The notes beneath the pieces were generated by a model. The model saw nothing but the letters and a program-made list of their open reading frames with translations, had not been told where the DNA came from and ran no database searches. A stretch of DNA of 64,000 nucleotides from assembly GCA_019114265.1 (NCBI GenBank), contig DXFV01000033.1:62001-126000 (forward strand). Direction: 5' to 3'. The DNA is from Anaerofilum faecale (GTDB lineage: Bacteria > Bacillota > Clostridia > Oscillospirales > Ruminococcaceae). This document shows positions 56,694 through 64,000 of the stretch, in pieces (within the stretch, counting starts at the first letter, position 1; every line of letters begins with the position of its first letter). Position numbers and translations under genes: made by a program.

Positions 56694-59261
56694 ATGAAAA
56701 TCCTCGTTGTGGGCGGCGTGGCCGCCGGCACCAAAGCGGCCGCAAAGCTGAAACGGCAGGACCGTGCGCTCGAGGTGAAGATCCTCACCAAAAGCACAGA
56801 CATTTCCCATGCAGGCTGCGGCTTGCCCTATTATGTGGGCGGGATGATCGAAAGCCGCGGCGAACTGATCGTCAACAGCCCGGAGAAATATGCAGGGCTC
56901 ACCGGCGCGGAGGTGGTCACCGGCTGCGAGGTGACCGCCGTCGACCCAACCGCCAAAACGGTGCAGGCAGTGAAGGACGGGCAGACCTTCACCGAATCCT
57001 ACGACAAACTCGTCCTCGCCGCCGGCGCGGAGCCGCTTGTGCCGGATGTGCCGGGCGCTGGTCTGGAAGGCGTGTTCTGCATGCGCACGCCGGACGACGC
57101 GGTGGGCCTGCGGGAATACCTGGACGCCAACAGCTGCCGCCGCGCTGTTGTGGTGGGCGCGGGCTTCATCGGCCTGGAGGTGGCCGAGAACCTGCTGGCC
57201 AGAGGGCTGCAGGTGACGGTGCTGGACGCCATGCCCCAGGTGCTGCCCAACGTGTTTGACCCCGAAATGGCAGACTATGTCCGCCGCCGGCTGCGTCAGA
57301 GCGGCATGACAGTGCTCATCTCCACCGCCATCACCGGCATCACCGGGGAAGGGCGCGCCGCCGGCGTTGCCACCGCCAACGGTTCCATCCCGGCGGATGT
57401 GGTCGTGCTGGCCATCGGCATCCGCCCGGCCACCGGCTTCCTGGAGGGCAGCGGGGTGGAGATGTGCAAAGGCGCTGTGCTGGTGGACGAGACGATGGCC
57501 ACCAACCTGCCGGACGTCTATGCCGCCGGCGACTGCGCGATGGTGCGCAATCGTCTCACCGGCAAGCCGCAGTGGTCGGCGATGGGTTCCACCGCGAACA
57601 TCACGGCGCGCTGCCTGGCCAAAACCATCACCGGAACGCCCTGTACATACGGCGGATGCCTGGGCACCGGCGTGGTGAAGCTGCTTCCGGACCTGAACGG
57701 CGGCCGCACCGGCCTCACCGAGGAGCAGGCGAAACAGGCCGGCTACCACCCGGCCACCGTCGTCTGCGTGGTGGACGACAAAGCGCATTACTACGCCGGT
57801 TCCGCCCCGTTTGTGGTCAAGCTGCTGGCCGACCGCGCCACCCATACGCTGCTGGGCATCCAGGTGCTGGGCGCGGGCGCGGTGGACAAGATGGTGGACA
57901 TCGCCGTCACCGGTCTGGCCGGGGGAATGACGCTGGAGGAGTTCGACACGCTGGACTACGCCTATGCGCCTCCCTTCTCCACCGCCATCCATCCGTTTGT
58001 GCAGGCGTGCTACATTCTGGAAAACAAGCTGTCCGGCGAGCTGGAGAGCTTCACACCGGCGCAGTACGCCGCCGGCGAGGCGAAGGAATACAAGGTGCTG
58101 GATGTGCAGCCTGCCCCCACCATCCCCGGCGCACAGTGGATCGACCTGGCGAAGGTCACCGGCCCCATCGACGGCCTGGCAAAGGACGAAAAACTGCTGC
58201 TGGTCTGCGCCCGCGGCAAGCGGGGTTATTTCCTGCAAAACCGCCTCAAGGCCTTTGGCTACACCAACACCCGCGTGCTGGAGGGCGGCGTGACCTTCAA
58301 TGTGGTGAAGGTGGCGGCGCCCGGCGGCAGGCTGTCCCCGCAGGAGATCAAGCGGGTGAAGGGGCTGGGCTGCCTGCAGGACAAGCGCTATCCCGACCAT
58401 TTCAACGTCCGCGTCATCACCCGCAACGGCAAGATCACCGCGGCCGAGCAGCGCGCCGTCGCCGAGGCCGCCGAGAGATTCGGTTCCGGCGAGGTGACCA
58501 TGACCACCCGCCTGACGCTGGAGATCCAGGGCGTTCCCTACGAAAACCTTGATGCGCTGATGGAATTCCTGAACGCCAACGGCCTGGAGACGGGCGGCAC
58601 CGGTTCCAGGGTGCGTCCGGTGGTATCCTGCAAGGGGACCACCTGCCAGTATGGTCTGTGTGATACCTTTGCACTCAGCCGGAAGCTGCACGATCTGTAC
58701 TATGTGGGCTATCACAGTGTGGAACTGCCGCATAAATTCAAGATCGCGGTGGGCGGCTGCCCCAACAACTGTGTCAAGCCCAACCTGAACGACCTGGGGA
58801 TCATCGGCCAGCGGGTGCCGCAGGTGGAGCTGGACAAATGCCGCGGCTGCAAGGTGTGCCAGGTGGAGCAGAACTGCCCCATCCATGTGGCAAAGCTGGA
58901 AAACGGCAAGGTGTTCATCGACCCCAACGCCTGCAACCACTGCGGGCGCTGCGTGGGCAAATGCCCGTTCGCCGCGCTGGAAGACGGTGTGTATGGATAT
59001 AAGGTATACATCGGCGGGCGCTGGGGCAAGAAGGTGGCTGAAGGCCGCGCCCTGCGCAAGATCTTCACCAGCGAGGAAGAAGTGGTTGCCCTCGCCGAGA
59101 AAGCCATCCTGCTGTTCCGTGACGAGGGGATCTCCGGCGAACGCTTTGCCGACACCATCGCGCGGCTGGGCTTCGACTATGTGGAGGACAAGCTGCTGCG
59201 CGGCGAAGTGGACAAGGAAGCTGTCATGAAAAAGACGGTGAAGGGCGGCACCACCTGCTGA
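56694..59261 (+). CDS. 855-residue redox fusion: CoA-disulfide-reductase-like, rhodanese, sulfite/nitrite-reductase-like and ferredoxin domains
   Basis: Residues 1-445 are a two-dinucleotide-binding flavoprotein (VVGGVAAGTKAA; VVVGAGFIGLEVA; YAAGDCAMV) with C42 in SHAGCGLPYY, the active cysteine of CoA-disulfide reductases. Residues 460-545 are rhodanese-like, with C505 in VCARGKRGYF. Residues 550-705 are a sulfite/nitrite-reductase half: SCKGTTC (C646, C651) and GGCPNNC (C689, C693) for a siroheme-linked 4Fe-4S. Residues 715-760 are two 4Fe-4S ferredoxin motifs (C716-x2-C-x2-C-x5-C and C747-x2-C-x2-C-x3-C). Likely sulfane-sulfur or sulfite reduction with electrons passed inside one chain. 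No partner genes adjoin. Confidence 0.9.
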   Translation: MKILVVGGVAAGTKAAAKLKRQDRALEVKILTKSTDISHAGCGLPYYVGGMIESRGELIVNSPEKYAGLTGAEVVTGCEVTAVDPTAKTVQAVKDGQTFTESYDKLVLAAGAEPLVPDVPGAGLEGVFCMRTPDDAVGLREYLDANSCRRAVVVGAGFIGLEVAENLLARGLQVTVLDAMPQVLPNVFDPEMADYVRRRLRQSGMTVLISTAITGITGEGRAAGVATANGSIPADVVVLAIGIRPATGFLEGSGVEMCKGAVLVDETMATNLPDVYAAGDCAMVRNRLTGKPQWSAMGSTANITARCLAKTITGTPCTYGGCLGTGVVKLLPDLNGGRTGLTEEQAKQAGYHPATVVCVVDDKAHYYAGSAPFVVKLLADRATHTLLGIQVLGAGAVDKMVDIAVTGLAGGMTLEEFDTLDYAYAPPFSTAIHPFVQACYILENKLSGELESFTPAQYAAGEAKEYKVLDVQPAPTIPGAQWIDLAKVTGPIDGLAKDEKLLLVCARGKRGYFLQNRLKAFGYTNTRVLEGGVTFNVVKVAAPGGRLSPQEIKRVKGLGCLQDKRYPDHFNVRVITRNGKITAAEQRAVAEAAERFGSGEVTMTTRLTLEIQGVPYENLDALMEFLNANGLETGGTGSRVRPVVSCKGTTCQYGLCDTFALSRKLHDLYYVGYHSVELPHKFKIAVGGCPNNCVKPNLNDLGIIGQRVPQVELDKCRGCKVCQVEQNCPIHVAKLENGKVFIDPNACNHCGRCVGKCPFAALEDGVYGYKVYIGGRWGKKVAEGRALRKIFTSEEEVVALAEKAILLFRDEGISGERFADTIARLGFDYVEDKLLRGEVDKEAVMKKTVKGGTTC

Positions 59262-59279
59262 GCCTTCTGCCGGTATACA

Positions 59280-59315
59280 AAAGGCCCGGTCTCCGCTGCG
59301 GGAGGCCGGGCCTTT
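59280..59315 (+). terminator. Terminator after the redox fusion gene
   Basis: AAAGGCCCGG (59280-59289) and CCGGGCCTTT (59306-59315) pair perfectly over 10 positions, with CTCC and GGAG extending the stem inside. Confidence 0.85.
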
Positions 59316-59547
59316 CTGTGTGTACCAAAGTGTGTGCCGAAACAAAAAATCCCTCGAAAAACCGGCGGCTTTTCGAGGAACTTGTAGCAGGTGTGGTCAA
59401 TTTAGATTGCGAGCACCCGCAAAAGGGTGGTAGCGACAGGGATCCGTTGTGAGGGCGCTTGCAACCGAACAGGCGAGCCGAGCGTGCCCTTTTGCAGAAA
59501 AGGAGGAGCAGGGGAGCGGGCGGACGGCTTCTTTTTTCGCCAAAGGC
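59316..59547. other. Gene-free stretch with hairpins, downstream of tRNA-Gly
   Basis: No gene is supported. It contains CCTCGAAAA/TTTTCGAGG arms at about 59353-59379, and a stretch from 59398 to 59520 with no hairpin and no ribosome site. Translation on the minus strand in the frame that ends near 59402 gives an open frame, but it runs through the tRNA and the terminator and is not credible. The unexplained 120 bases may belong to an interspersed repeat. Confidence 0.5.
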
Positions 59548-59582
59548 AAAAAAAGAAGCCGGAGCAAAGCGGACTTTGCTCC
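59548..59582 (-). terminator. Terminator of tRNA-Gly
   Basis: Minus strand: GGAGCAAAG, four bases, CTTTGCTCC (59561-59582), then GGCTTCTTTTTTT. The arms pair perfectly. Confidence 0.88.
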
Positions 59583-59586
59583 GGCG

Positions 59587-59661
59587 TGGAGCAGGTGATG
59601 GGAGTCGAACCCACGTCCTCAGCTTGGAAGGCTGATGTACTAGCCGTTGTACGACACCTGC
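59587..59661 (-). tRNA. tRNA-Gly (anticodon TCC)
   Basis: 75 bases with the CCA end encoded. The acceptor arms GCAGGTG and CACCTGC pair over seven positions. The anticodon stem-loop CAGCC-TTCCAAG-CTG shows anticodon TCC, which reads GGA and GGG. The T-loop GTGGGTTCGACTCCCAT contains TTCGA. The D-arm is TCGTACAACGGCTAGTA. It is a single tRNA with its own promoter and terminator. Confidence 0.95.
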
Positions 59662-59675
59662 AAGATGCGAGTATT

Positions 59676-59704
59676 ATTATACCCGCAACCGGCCGGTGTG
59701 TCAA
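59676..59704 (-). promoter_or_regulatory. Promoter of tRNA-Gly
   Basis: Minus strand: TTGACA (59704-59699), 17 bases, TATAAT (59681-59676), the perfect consensus. The transcript should start about 8 bases before the mature 5' end. Confidence 0.93.
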
Positions 59705-59780
59705 GCAGAAATTTGCCGGCCCCGCAAAGGGGGCGCGGAGGATGCCGCCGTGGGCGCAAACCCGCGCGTTTTTCCAGACG

Positions 59781-60779
59781 TCAGGGCATGCGGATGGCCG
59801 AATAGATCGTCACAGCGTCCTGCACATGCAGCGGAACGCTGGTGTCGGTGGTCATCGCGCCGGTGGTGATGAGGCGGAATTCCTGCCCGCCCTTTTCGGC
59901 AAAGCTGGCCAGACACATACCGGCCTCGTCGGTGAAGCCTGTCTTTCCGCCCAGAAGGGTGAAGTCCAGCTCCTGGCCGTCCAAACGGCTCAGCGCCGAG
60001 TGCTGCATCACCAGGCCGTCGGGATGCGCCGACAGCGGTCCGGTGACATAGCTGGCAGTGGACATCACGGTGCGCAGCGTTTCGTTCTGCAAAGCGGCGT
60101 TCAGCAAAATCGACAGGTCCCGCGTGGTGGACACATGCCCGTCCTGCTGGATGCCCCACACGTTGGCGAAGTGGGTGTTGGTCATTCCCAGCGCGGCGGC
60201 CTTGTCGTTCATCCACTGCACAAAGGTGGCTTCATCGCCGGCCGCGGTCAGAGCCAGTGCGGTGGCCGCATCCGCGCCGGAGGGGAGGATCGTGCCGTAC
60301 AGCAGATCGCGCACGGTGGGAGTCTCCCCGGCCCAGAAACCGGCCATCGAGGCGTTCTGATCGAACAGCGGCTGATAGATCTCCAGCGGCATGGTCACCA
60401 GCTGCTCCGGATCGGTCAGGTGCTCCAGCGCCACCAGCGCGTTCATGATCTTGGTGAGCGAGGCGGGGTATACGCTCTCGTCGGCGTCGCCCTTCTGCCA
60501 GATCACATGGCCGTCCGCGTCCAGCAGCAGTGCATGGGTGCTCACCACCGCGCTCTCGTCCAGCTCCACGGTGGGCAGCGGCGTGGGAGTGGGTTCCGGC
60601 GTGGGGGTGGGCTGTGGTGCGGACGTTGAACTGTCCGCCGGACGGGCGCGGTCATCCTGGCGAAGCAGGAGCCACCCGGCCAGCACCGCCAGGGCGGCAG
60701 CGAGAAGCAAGCACAAAAACAGCCGGACCAAACGGCGGCGACGGCGGGCGGATCGGCGGGAACGGGGACGCTGCGGCAT
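59781..60779 (-). CDS. D-alanyl-D-alanine carboxypeptidase (DacA-like PBP)
   Basis: 332 residues. A very basic N-terminus and a signal anchor (about 17-39, LVRLFLCLLLAAALAVLAGWLLL) place it outside the membrane; a TPTPEPTPTP linker (58-67) follows. The active-site motifs are S107-L-T-K110 (PASLTK), S167-G-A169 (LPSGADAA, the S-x-N motif with A for N) and GGKTGFT near residue 286. It trims the terminal D-alanine from peptidoglycan stems. It lacks the C-terminal amphipathic domain of E. coli DacA. CAGGAGG lies eight bases before the ATG. Confidence 0.92.
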   Translation of the reverse strand: MPQRPRSRRSARRRRRLVRLFLCLLLAAALAVLAGWLLLRQDDRARPADSSTSAPQPTPTPEPTPTPLPTVELDESAVVSTHALLLDADGHVIWQKGDADESVYPASLTKIMNALVALEHLTDPEQLVTMPLEIYQPLFDQNASMAGFWAGETPTVRDLLYGTILPSGADAATALALTAAGDEATFVQWMNDKAAALGMTNTHFANVWGIQQDGHVSTTRDLSILLNAALQNETLRTVMSTASYVTGPLSAHPDGLVMQHSALSRLDGQELDFTLLGGKTGFTDEAGMCLASFAEKGGQEFRLITTGAMTTDTSVPLHVQDAVTIYSAIRMP

Positions 60780-60889
60780 GTTGTAAACCTCCTGTGGACG
60801 GCTGCGGGCGGCCCGCCCCGCGTTTTCCTGCAGGGCGGCGCGCTCTCTGGGCAGCCTGTAAAAAAGTGTCGTTTGCCTATATACACGAC

Positions 60890-60898
60890 ATTATAGCA
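60890..60898 (-). promoter_or_regulatory. Extended -10 promoter of the D,D-carboxypeptidase gene
   Basis: Minus strand: TG-C-TATAAT, with TATAAT at 60895-60890; the -35 position (60918-60913) is TGCGCA, a weak match. The leader contains a GTCGT/ACGAC hairpin. The rest of the 306-base gap (60780-61085) holds only this promoter, the ppa promoter and GC-rich sequence without a gene. Confidence 0.65.
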
Positions 60899-61007
60899 TG
60901 CTTTTCTTCAGCTGCGCAAAACAAAGGGACAAAACCGGCCGAAAAATCCCTGCTTTGTTCGGCAACGTGACGAAAAGTTTCAAATAAATGTACATCTGTG
61001 AAAATTG

Positions 61008-61016
61008 TGTTATAAT
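61008..61016 (+). promoter_or_regulatory. Extended -10 promoter of ppa
   Basis: TG-T-TATAAT at 61008-61016. No good -35 at 17 or 18 bases, so the extended -10 probably compensates. Confidence 0.7.
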
Positions 61017-61085
61017 AGAACTGCCCAAGAGAACAAGGAACAGCGCCGTGTGGCGCGCAAATATGTAGAAGGAAGGTAGTCAAGT

Positions 61086-61616
61086 ATGGCAAATATCTGG
61101 CATGACATCAGCCCGTCCCGCATCAACCCCGACGATTTTATCGCGGTGATCGAGATCGAGAAAGGTTCCAAGAACAAATACGAGCTGGACAAGGAAACCG
61201 GCCATATCATCCTCGACCGCATCCTCCACACCTCCACCCACTATCCGGCCAACTACGGCCTGATCCCCCGCACCCTGGCCGATGACGGCGACCCGCTGGA
61301 CGTGCTGGTGCTGTGCAGCGAGGTGATCCATCCGCTCAGCCTGGTGCGCTGCTATCCGGTGGGTGTGATCAAGATGCTGGACGGCGGCAAGATGGACGAG
61401 AAGATCATCGCCATCCCGTTCAACGATCCCACCTATTGTACATATAAGGATATCTCCGAGCTGCCCGGCCACATCTTCTCCGAGATGCGCCACTTCTTCC
61501 AGGTGTACAAGAGCCTGGAGGGCAAGGAGACGGTGGTGAATGAGGAGGAAGGCCCCGAAGAAGCCCGCCGCATCATCCAGGAATGCCGCGAGCGCTACAT
61601 CCAGTACTTCTGCTGA
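61086..61616 (+). CDS. ppa: Inorganic pyrophosphatase (family I)
   Basis: 176 residues. It hydrolyses pyrophosphate to pull biosynthesis forward. The family I signature is DDGDPLDVLVL (metal-binding D-x-D-P-x-D), preceded by VIEIEKGSKNKYELDKETG and STHYPANYGLIPRTLAD. The C-terminal PGHIFSEMRHFFQVYKSLEGKE is typical. GGAAGG precedes the ATG at 61086. It is a single-gene unit between a promoter and a terminator. Confidence 0.96.
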   Translation: MANIWHDISPSRINPDDFIAVIEIEKGSKNKYELDKETGHIILDRILHTSTHYPANYGLIPRTLADDGDPLDVLVLCSEVIHPLSLVRCYPVGVIKMLDGGKMDEKIIAIPFNDPTYCTYKDISELPGHIFSEMRHFFQVYKSLEGKETVVNEEEGPEEARRIIQECRERYIQYFC

Positions 61617-61630
61617 AATAGCCGCATGTT

Positions 61631-61657
61631 CCCCCGGCTGCAAGGCCGGGGGTTTTT
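61631..61657 (+). terminator. Terminator after ppa
   Basis: CCCCCGGC (61631-61638) and GCCGGGGG (61645-61652) pair perfectly; five T follow. Confidence 0.9.
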
Positions 61658-61749
61658 GTGGGTTTTGCCATTTGCGGCGGCATATCCGGCAGAAATCCGG
61701 TGCAAACTGCAAAATGTGCGCAAATCCCGGTTTTCCGCCTGGAAAGCGG

Positions 61750-61778
61750 TTGACTTTACAGGCGGGGTGTGATAGAAT
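61750..61778 (+). promoter_or_regulatory. Promoter of ylxM-ffh-rpsP
   Basis: TTGACT (61750-61755), 17 bases, TAGAAT (61773-61778). The leader contains an ATGTAAAG/CTTTACAT inverted repeat (61791-61798 and 61806-61813). Confidence 0.8.
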
Positions 61779-61834
61779 AAACACCGCTGGATGTAAAGCG
61801 GATTCCTTTACATGGCTGCGAAGGAGGACGGGAC

Positions 61835-62197
61835 ATGGCAAAAAATCTGGAGATCTCGTATCTGCTCGATTTTTACGGCGATGTCCTCACCGAAAAGCAG
61901 CGGGATGTGATGGAACAGTATTACAACGACGATCTGTCGCTGGCCGAGATCGCGGAAAACTTCGGCATCACCCGGCAGGGTGTGCGGGACGCGATCAAGC
62001 GGGGCGAGGGCATTCTGCTCCGGCTGGAACAGAAGGTGGGCTTCGCCGGGCGCTACCGCGCCATGCAGCAGAGCCTGGGCGAGCTGGAAGAGCTGGCCTC
62101 GGCCATCCGGCAGACCAACGCGCACTGTGCGGTGTCGGAGGACATCGACCGCAGTGCCGCACGGATGCTTGCGATCATCCGTTCACTTTCCGAGTAA
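61835..62197 (+). CDS. ylxM: YlxM-family helix-turn-helix protein
   Basis: 120 residues. A sigma-70 region 4-like helix-turn-helix (YGDVLTEKQRDVMEQYYNDDLSLAEIAENFGITRQGVRDAIKRGE) is followed by a helical tail. YlxM proteins are always next to ffh and bind or regulate the SRP pathway in streptococci. Here ffh starts 16 bases downstream. A GGAGG site precedes the ATG. Confidence 0.93.
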   Translation: MAKNLEISYLLDFYGDVLTEKQRDVMEQYYNDDLSLAEIAENFGITRQGVRDAIKRGEGILLRLEQKVGFAGRYRAMQQSLGELEELASAIRQTNAHCAVSEDIDRSAARMLAIIRSLSE

Positions 62198-62213
62198 CAG
62201 GAGGCGGGAGCCA

Positions 62214-63542
62214 ATGGCATTTGAATCTCTCAGCGACAAGCTGGGCCAGGTATTCAAGAAGCTGCGCGGCAAAGGCAAGCTGAGCGAAAGCGACATCAAG
62301 GCCGCCATGCGCGAGGTGCGGATGGCTCTTCTGGAGGCCGACGTCAACTATAAGGTCGCCAAGGACTTCATCGCCACCGTCACCGAGAAGGCGATGGGCC
62401 ACGAGGTGATGGAAAGCCTCACGCCGGCCCAGCAGGTGATCAAGATCGTCAGCGAGGAGCTCACCGCCCTGATGGGCAGCGACGCCGCGCGCATCCACAT
62501 CAAATCGAAGCCCCCCACCATCCTCATGATGTGCGGCCTGCAGGGCTCCGGTAAAACCACCCACTCGGCCAAGCTGGCCAAATACTTCATCAAGCAGGGG
62601 CATCATCCGCTGCTTGTCGCCTGCGACATCTACCGCCCGGCTGCGATCGACCAGCTGAAGGTGGTGGGCGAAAAGGCGGGCGCGCCGGTCTTTGAGATGG
62701 GGCAGGAAAAGCCCGAGATCATCGCCAAAAAGGCGGTGGCCTACGCCAAAGACCACGGCAACGACATCGTCATCCTCGACACCGCCGGCCGCCTGCACAT
62801 CGACACCGAGCTGATGGCAGAGCTGCAGCGGGTGAAGGAAGCGGTGGAGGTGGACGAGGTGCTGCTGGTCATCGACTCGATGGCCGGCCAGGACGCCGTG
62901 AACGTCGCCAAGACCTTCAACGAGGCGGTGGAGGTGGACGGCATCATCCTCACCAAGCTGGACGGCGACACCCGCGGCGGTGCGGCGCTGTCGGCCCGCC
63001 AGGTCACCGGCAAGCCCATCAAGTTCGCCGGTGTGGGCGAGAAGCTGGACGACCTCGAAGTGTTCCACCCCGACCGGATGGCCAGCCGGATCCTCGGCAT
63101 GGGCGACGTGATGAGCCTGATCGAAAAGGCCCAGCAGACCCAGGACGCCAAAAAGGCGGAGGAGACCGCCCGCCGGATGATGGAGAACAAGTTCGACATG
63201 AACGACATGCTCGACCAGTTCGCCCAGATGAAAAAGATGGGCGGCGCGGCAGGCCTTCTGTCGATGCTGCCCGGCGGCAGCCAGATCAACCCCGACGACA
63301 TCGACGAGAAGATCTTTGTGCGGATGGAAGCCATCATCCAGAGCATGACCCCCGCCGAGCGCGCAAAGCCCGCCATCATCAATCCCAAGCGCAAGCGCCG
63401 CATCGCCGCCGGCAGCGGCACCCGCGTGGAGGACGTGAACAAGCTGCTCAAGCAGTACGAGCAGATGAGCAAAATGTTCAAGCAGATCAAGAAGAACCCG
63501 CGCCGTCTGGGCGGTCTGGGGCGTCTGCTGGGCATGCGCTGA
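62214..63542 (+). CDS. ffh: Signal recognition particle protein Ffh
   Basis: 442 residues. Ffh binds signal sequences at the ribosome and docks with FtsY. GTPase motifs: MCGLQGSGKTTHSAKLA (G1), DIYRPAAIDQL, DTAGRLHID (G3), TKLDGDTRGGAALS (G4). The C-terminal M domain is methionine-rich (MMENKFDMNDMLDQFAQMKKMGGAAGLLSMLPG) and binds SRP RNA and the signal. ATG 62214 follows GGAGG; a longer frame starts inside ylxM and is rejected. rpsP follows 77 bases later. Confidence 0.97.
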   Translation: MAFESLSDKLGQVFKKLRGKGKLSESDIKAAMREVRMALLEADVNYKVAKDFIATVTEKAMGHEVMESLTPAQQVIKIVSEELTALMGSDAARIHIKSKPPTILMMCGLQGSGKTTHSAKLAKYFIKQGHHPLLVACDIYRPAAIDQLKVVGEKAGAPVFEMGQEKPEIIAKKAVAYAKDHGNDIVILDTAGRLHIDTELMAELQRVKEAVEVDEVLLVIDSMAGQDAVNVAKTFNEAVEVDGIILTKLDGDTRGGAALSARQVTGKPIKFAGVGEKLDDLEVFHPDRMASRILGMGDVMSLIEKAQQTQDAKKAEETARRMMENKFDMNDMLDQFAQMKKMGGAAGLLSMLPGGSQINPDDIDEKIFVRMEAIIQSMTPAERAKPAIINPKRKRRIAAGSGTRVEDVNKLLKQYEQMSKMFKQIKKNPRRLGGLGRLLGMR

Positions 63543-63619
63543 CCCGAACACGGTATTTTCCGGCATTGCCGGTTTCAAAAATACAATCCAATCATACAAT
63601 CAACCAGGAGGTGACAGGA

Positions 63620-63862
63620 ATGGCTGTTAAAATTCGTCTGCGTCGCATGGGCGCCAAGAAAGCTCCGTTCTATCGTGTTGTGGTGGCGGACAGCCGCTTC
63701 CCCCGCGATGGCCGTTTCATCGAGGAGATCGGTTACTATGATCCCACCAAGGACCCCGTTGTCGTGAAGATCGACGGCGAGAAGGCCAAGAAGTGGATCG
63801 CCACCGGCGCGCAGCCCACCGATACCGTTCGCGCTCTGCTGAAGAAGTCCGAGATTCTGTAA
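63620..63862 (+). CDS. rpsP: 30S ribosomal protein S16
   Basis: 80 residues. The start MAVKIRLRRMGAKKAPFYRVVVADSRFPRDGRFIEEIGYYDP is the S16 signature. AGGAGGTG (63606-63613) is the ribosome site. An extra in-frame N-terminal extension (from 63566) has no ribosome site and is rejected. The ffh-rpsP-khpA order is conserved in Firmicutes. Confidence 0.97.
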   Translation: MAVKIRLRRMGAKKAPFYRVVVADSRFPRDGRFIEEIGYYDPTKDPVVVKIDGEKAKKWIATGAQPTDTVRALLKKSEIL

Positions 63863-63882
63863 GGAATGGAGGAACCCGAGCC

Positions 63883-64000
63883 ATGGAAGAACTTCTGATC
63901 GCACTGGCCAAGGGGCTGGTGGATGACAAGGATTCCGTACGCGTGACCGTGGACGAGCCCAATGAGGACGGCGTGGTGGTCTACCATCTGTCTGTCGCAG
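63883..64000 (+). CDS. khpA: KhpA, KH-domain RNA-binding protein (5' part)
   Basis: Only the first 39 codons are in the window; the gene runs off the end. MEELLIALAKGLVDDKDSVRVTVDEPNEDGVVVYHLSVA matches the start of KhpA (YlqC), a small KH protein that pairs with KhpB in RNA binding and cell-size control. The position after rpsP is standard. GGAGG precedes the ATG by nine bases. Confidence 0.85.
   Translation, partial: MEELLIALAKGLVDDKDSVRVTVDEPNEDGVVVYHLSVA

Noticed and set aside
59402..59704. A 100-codon minus-strand frame covering tRNA-Gly
   Set aside because: It overlaps a perfect tRNA, its terminator and its promoter, and has no ribosome site.

Overview
The window is about 64 kb of GC-rich DNA (by eye roughly 60-65% G+C) from a Gram-positive anaerobe of the class Clostridia. 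The family is most likely Oscillospiraceae/Ruminococcaceae, near Gemmiger, Subdoligranulum or Faecalibacterium. That placement is an inference from gene content (infC-rpmI-rplT, rnc-smc-ftsY, nadD-yqeK-LCP-rsfS, YqeG, a CD1247-type protein, FprA, GTP-type PEP carboxykinase), from strong Shine-Dalgarno sequences and sigma-A-like promoters, and from a hairpin-rich repeat of a kind I associate with these genomes. I see no phage, insertion sequence, CRISPR array or rRNA. This is chromosomal housekeeping sequence with some unusual lineage-specific genes.

Bases 1-25.2 kb are almost all plus strand. The order is the end of addB and addA (double-strand-break repair), the infC-rpmI-rplT ribosomal operon behind an attenuator-like leader, then a long run: TrmH-type methyltransferase, dprA, topA, trmFO, plsX, rnc, smc, ftsY, rdgB, yhbY, nadD, yqeK, an LCP cell-wall ligase, rsfS and leuS. 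rpsU has its own promoter. A yqeG-type phosphatase and an endonuclease IV-like TIM-barrel gene follow.

Bases 25.2-32.6 kb hold efp, a very acidic zinc-ribbon protein, a Crp/Fnr regulator with an FprA flavodiiron protein (probable O2/NO defence), a 0.5-kb tandem palindromic repeat, and on the minus strand a small unknown gene, ireB, a CorC/CNNM transporter and a VanX-like dipeptidase. An HPr-like (Crh-like) gene lies beyond them. Bases 32.8-39.3 kb are carbon metabolism: ackA, the divergent tmcAL (which uses acetate to modify tRNA), pckA, and two membrane genes of unknown function.

Bases 39.3-56.5 kb are mostly minus strand and centre on the cell envelope: glgB, a three-gene ABC exporter set, a GT2-GtrA-acyltransferase fusion, glmS, a beta-lactamase-fold serine hydrolase, a membrane protein, a degenerate J-domain protein, a DUF5685 protein and a polysaccharide deacetylase. 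The plus-strand asnB-murE pair sits among them. Next comes an 855-residue redox fusion protein (CoA-disulfide-reductase-like, rhodanese, sulfite-reductase-like, ferredoxin), a tRNA-Gly, a D,D-carboxypeptidase and inorganic pyrophosphatase. The window ends in ylxM-ffh-rpsP-khpA, the signal-recognition-particle group that in many Firmicutes directly follows ftsY.

The most interesting points are the redox fusion, the glycosyltransferase/acyltransferase fusion, the asnB-murE pairing with an altered MurE specificity motif, a palindrome at exactly -41.5 upstream of the Crp/Fnr-FprA genes, and overlapping divergent -10 boxes between ackA and tmcAL.
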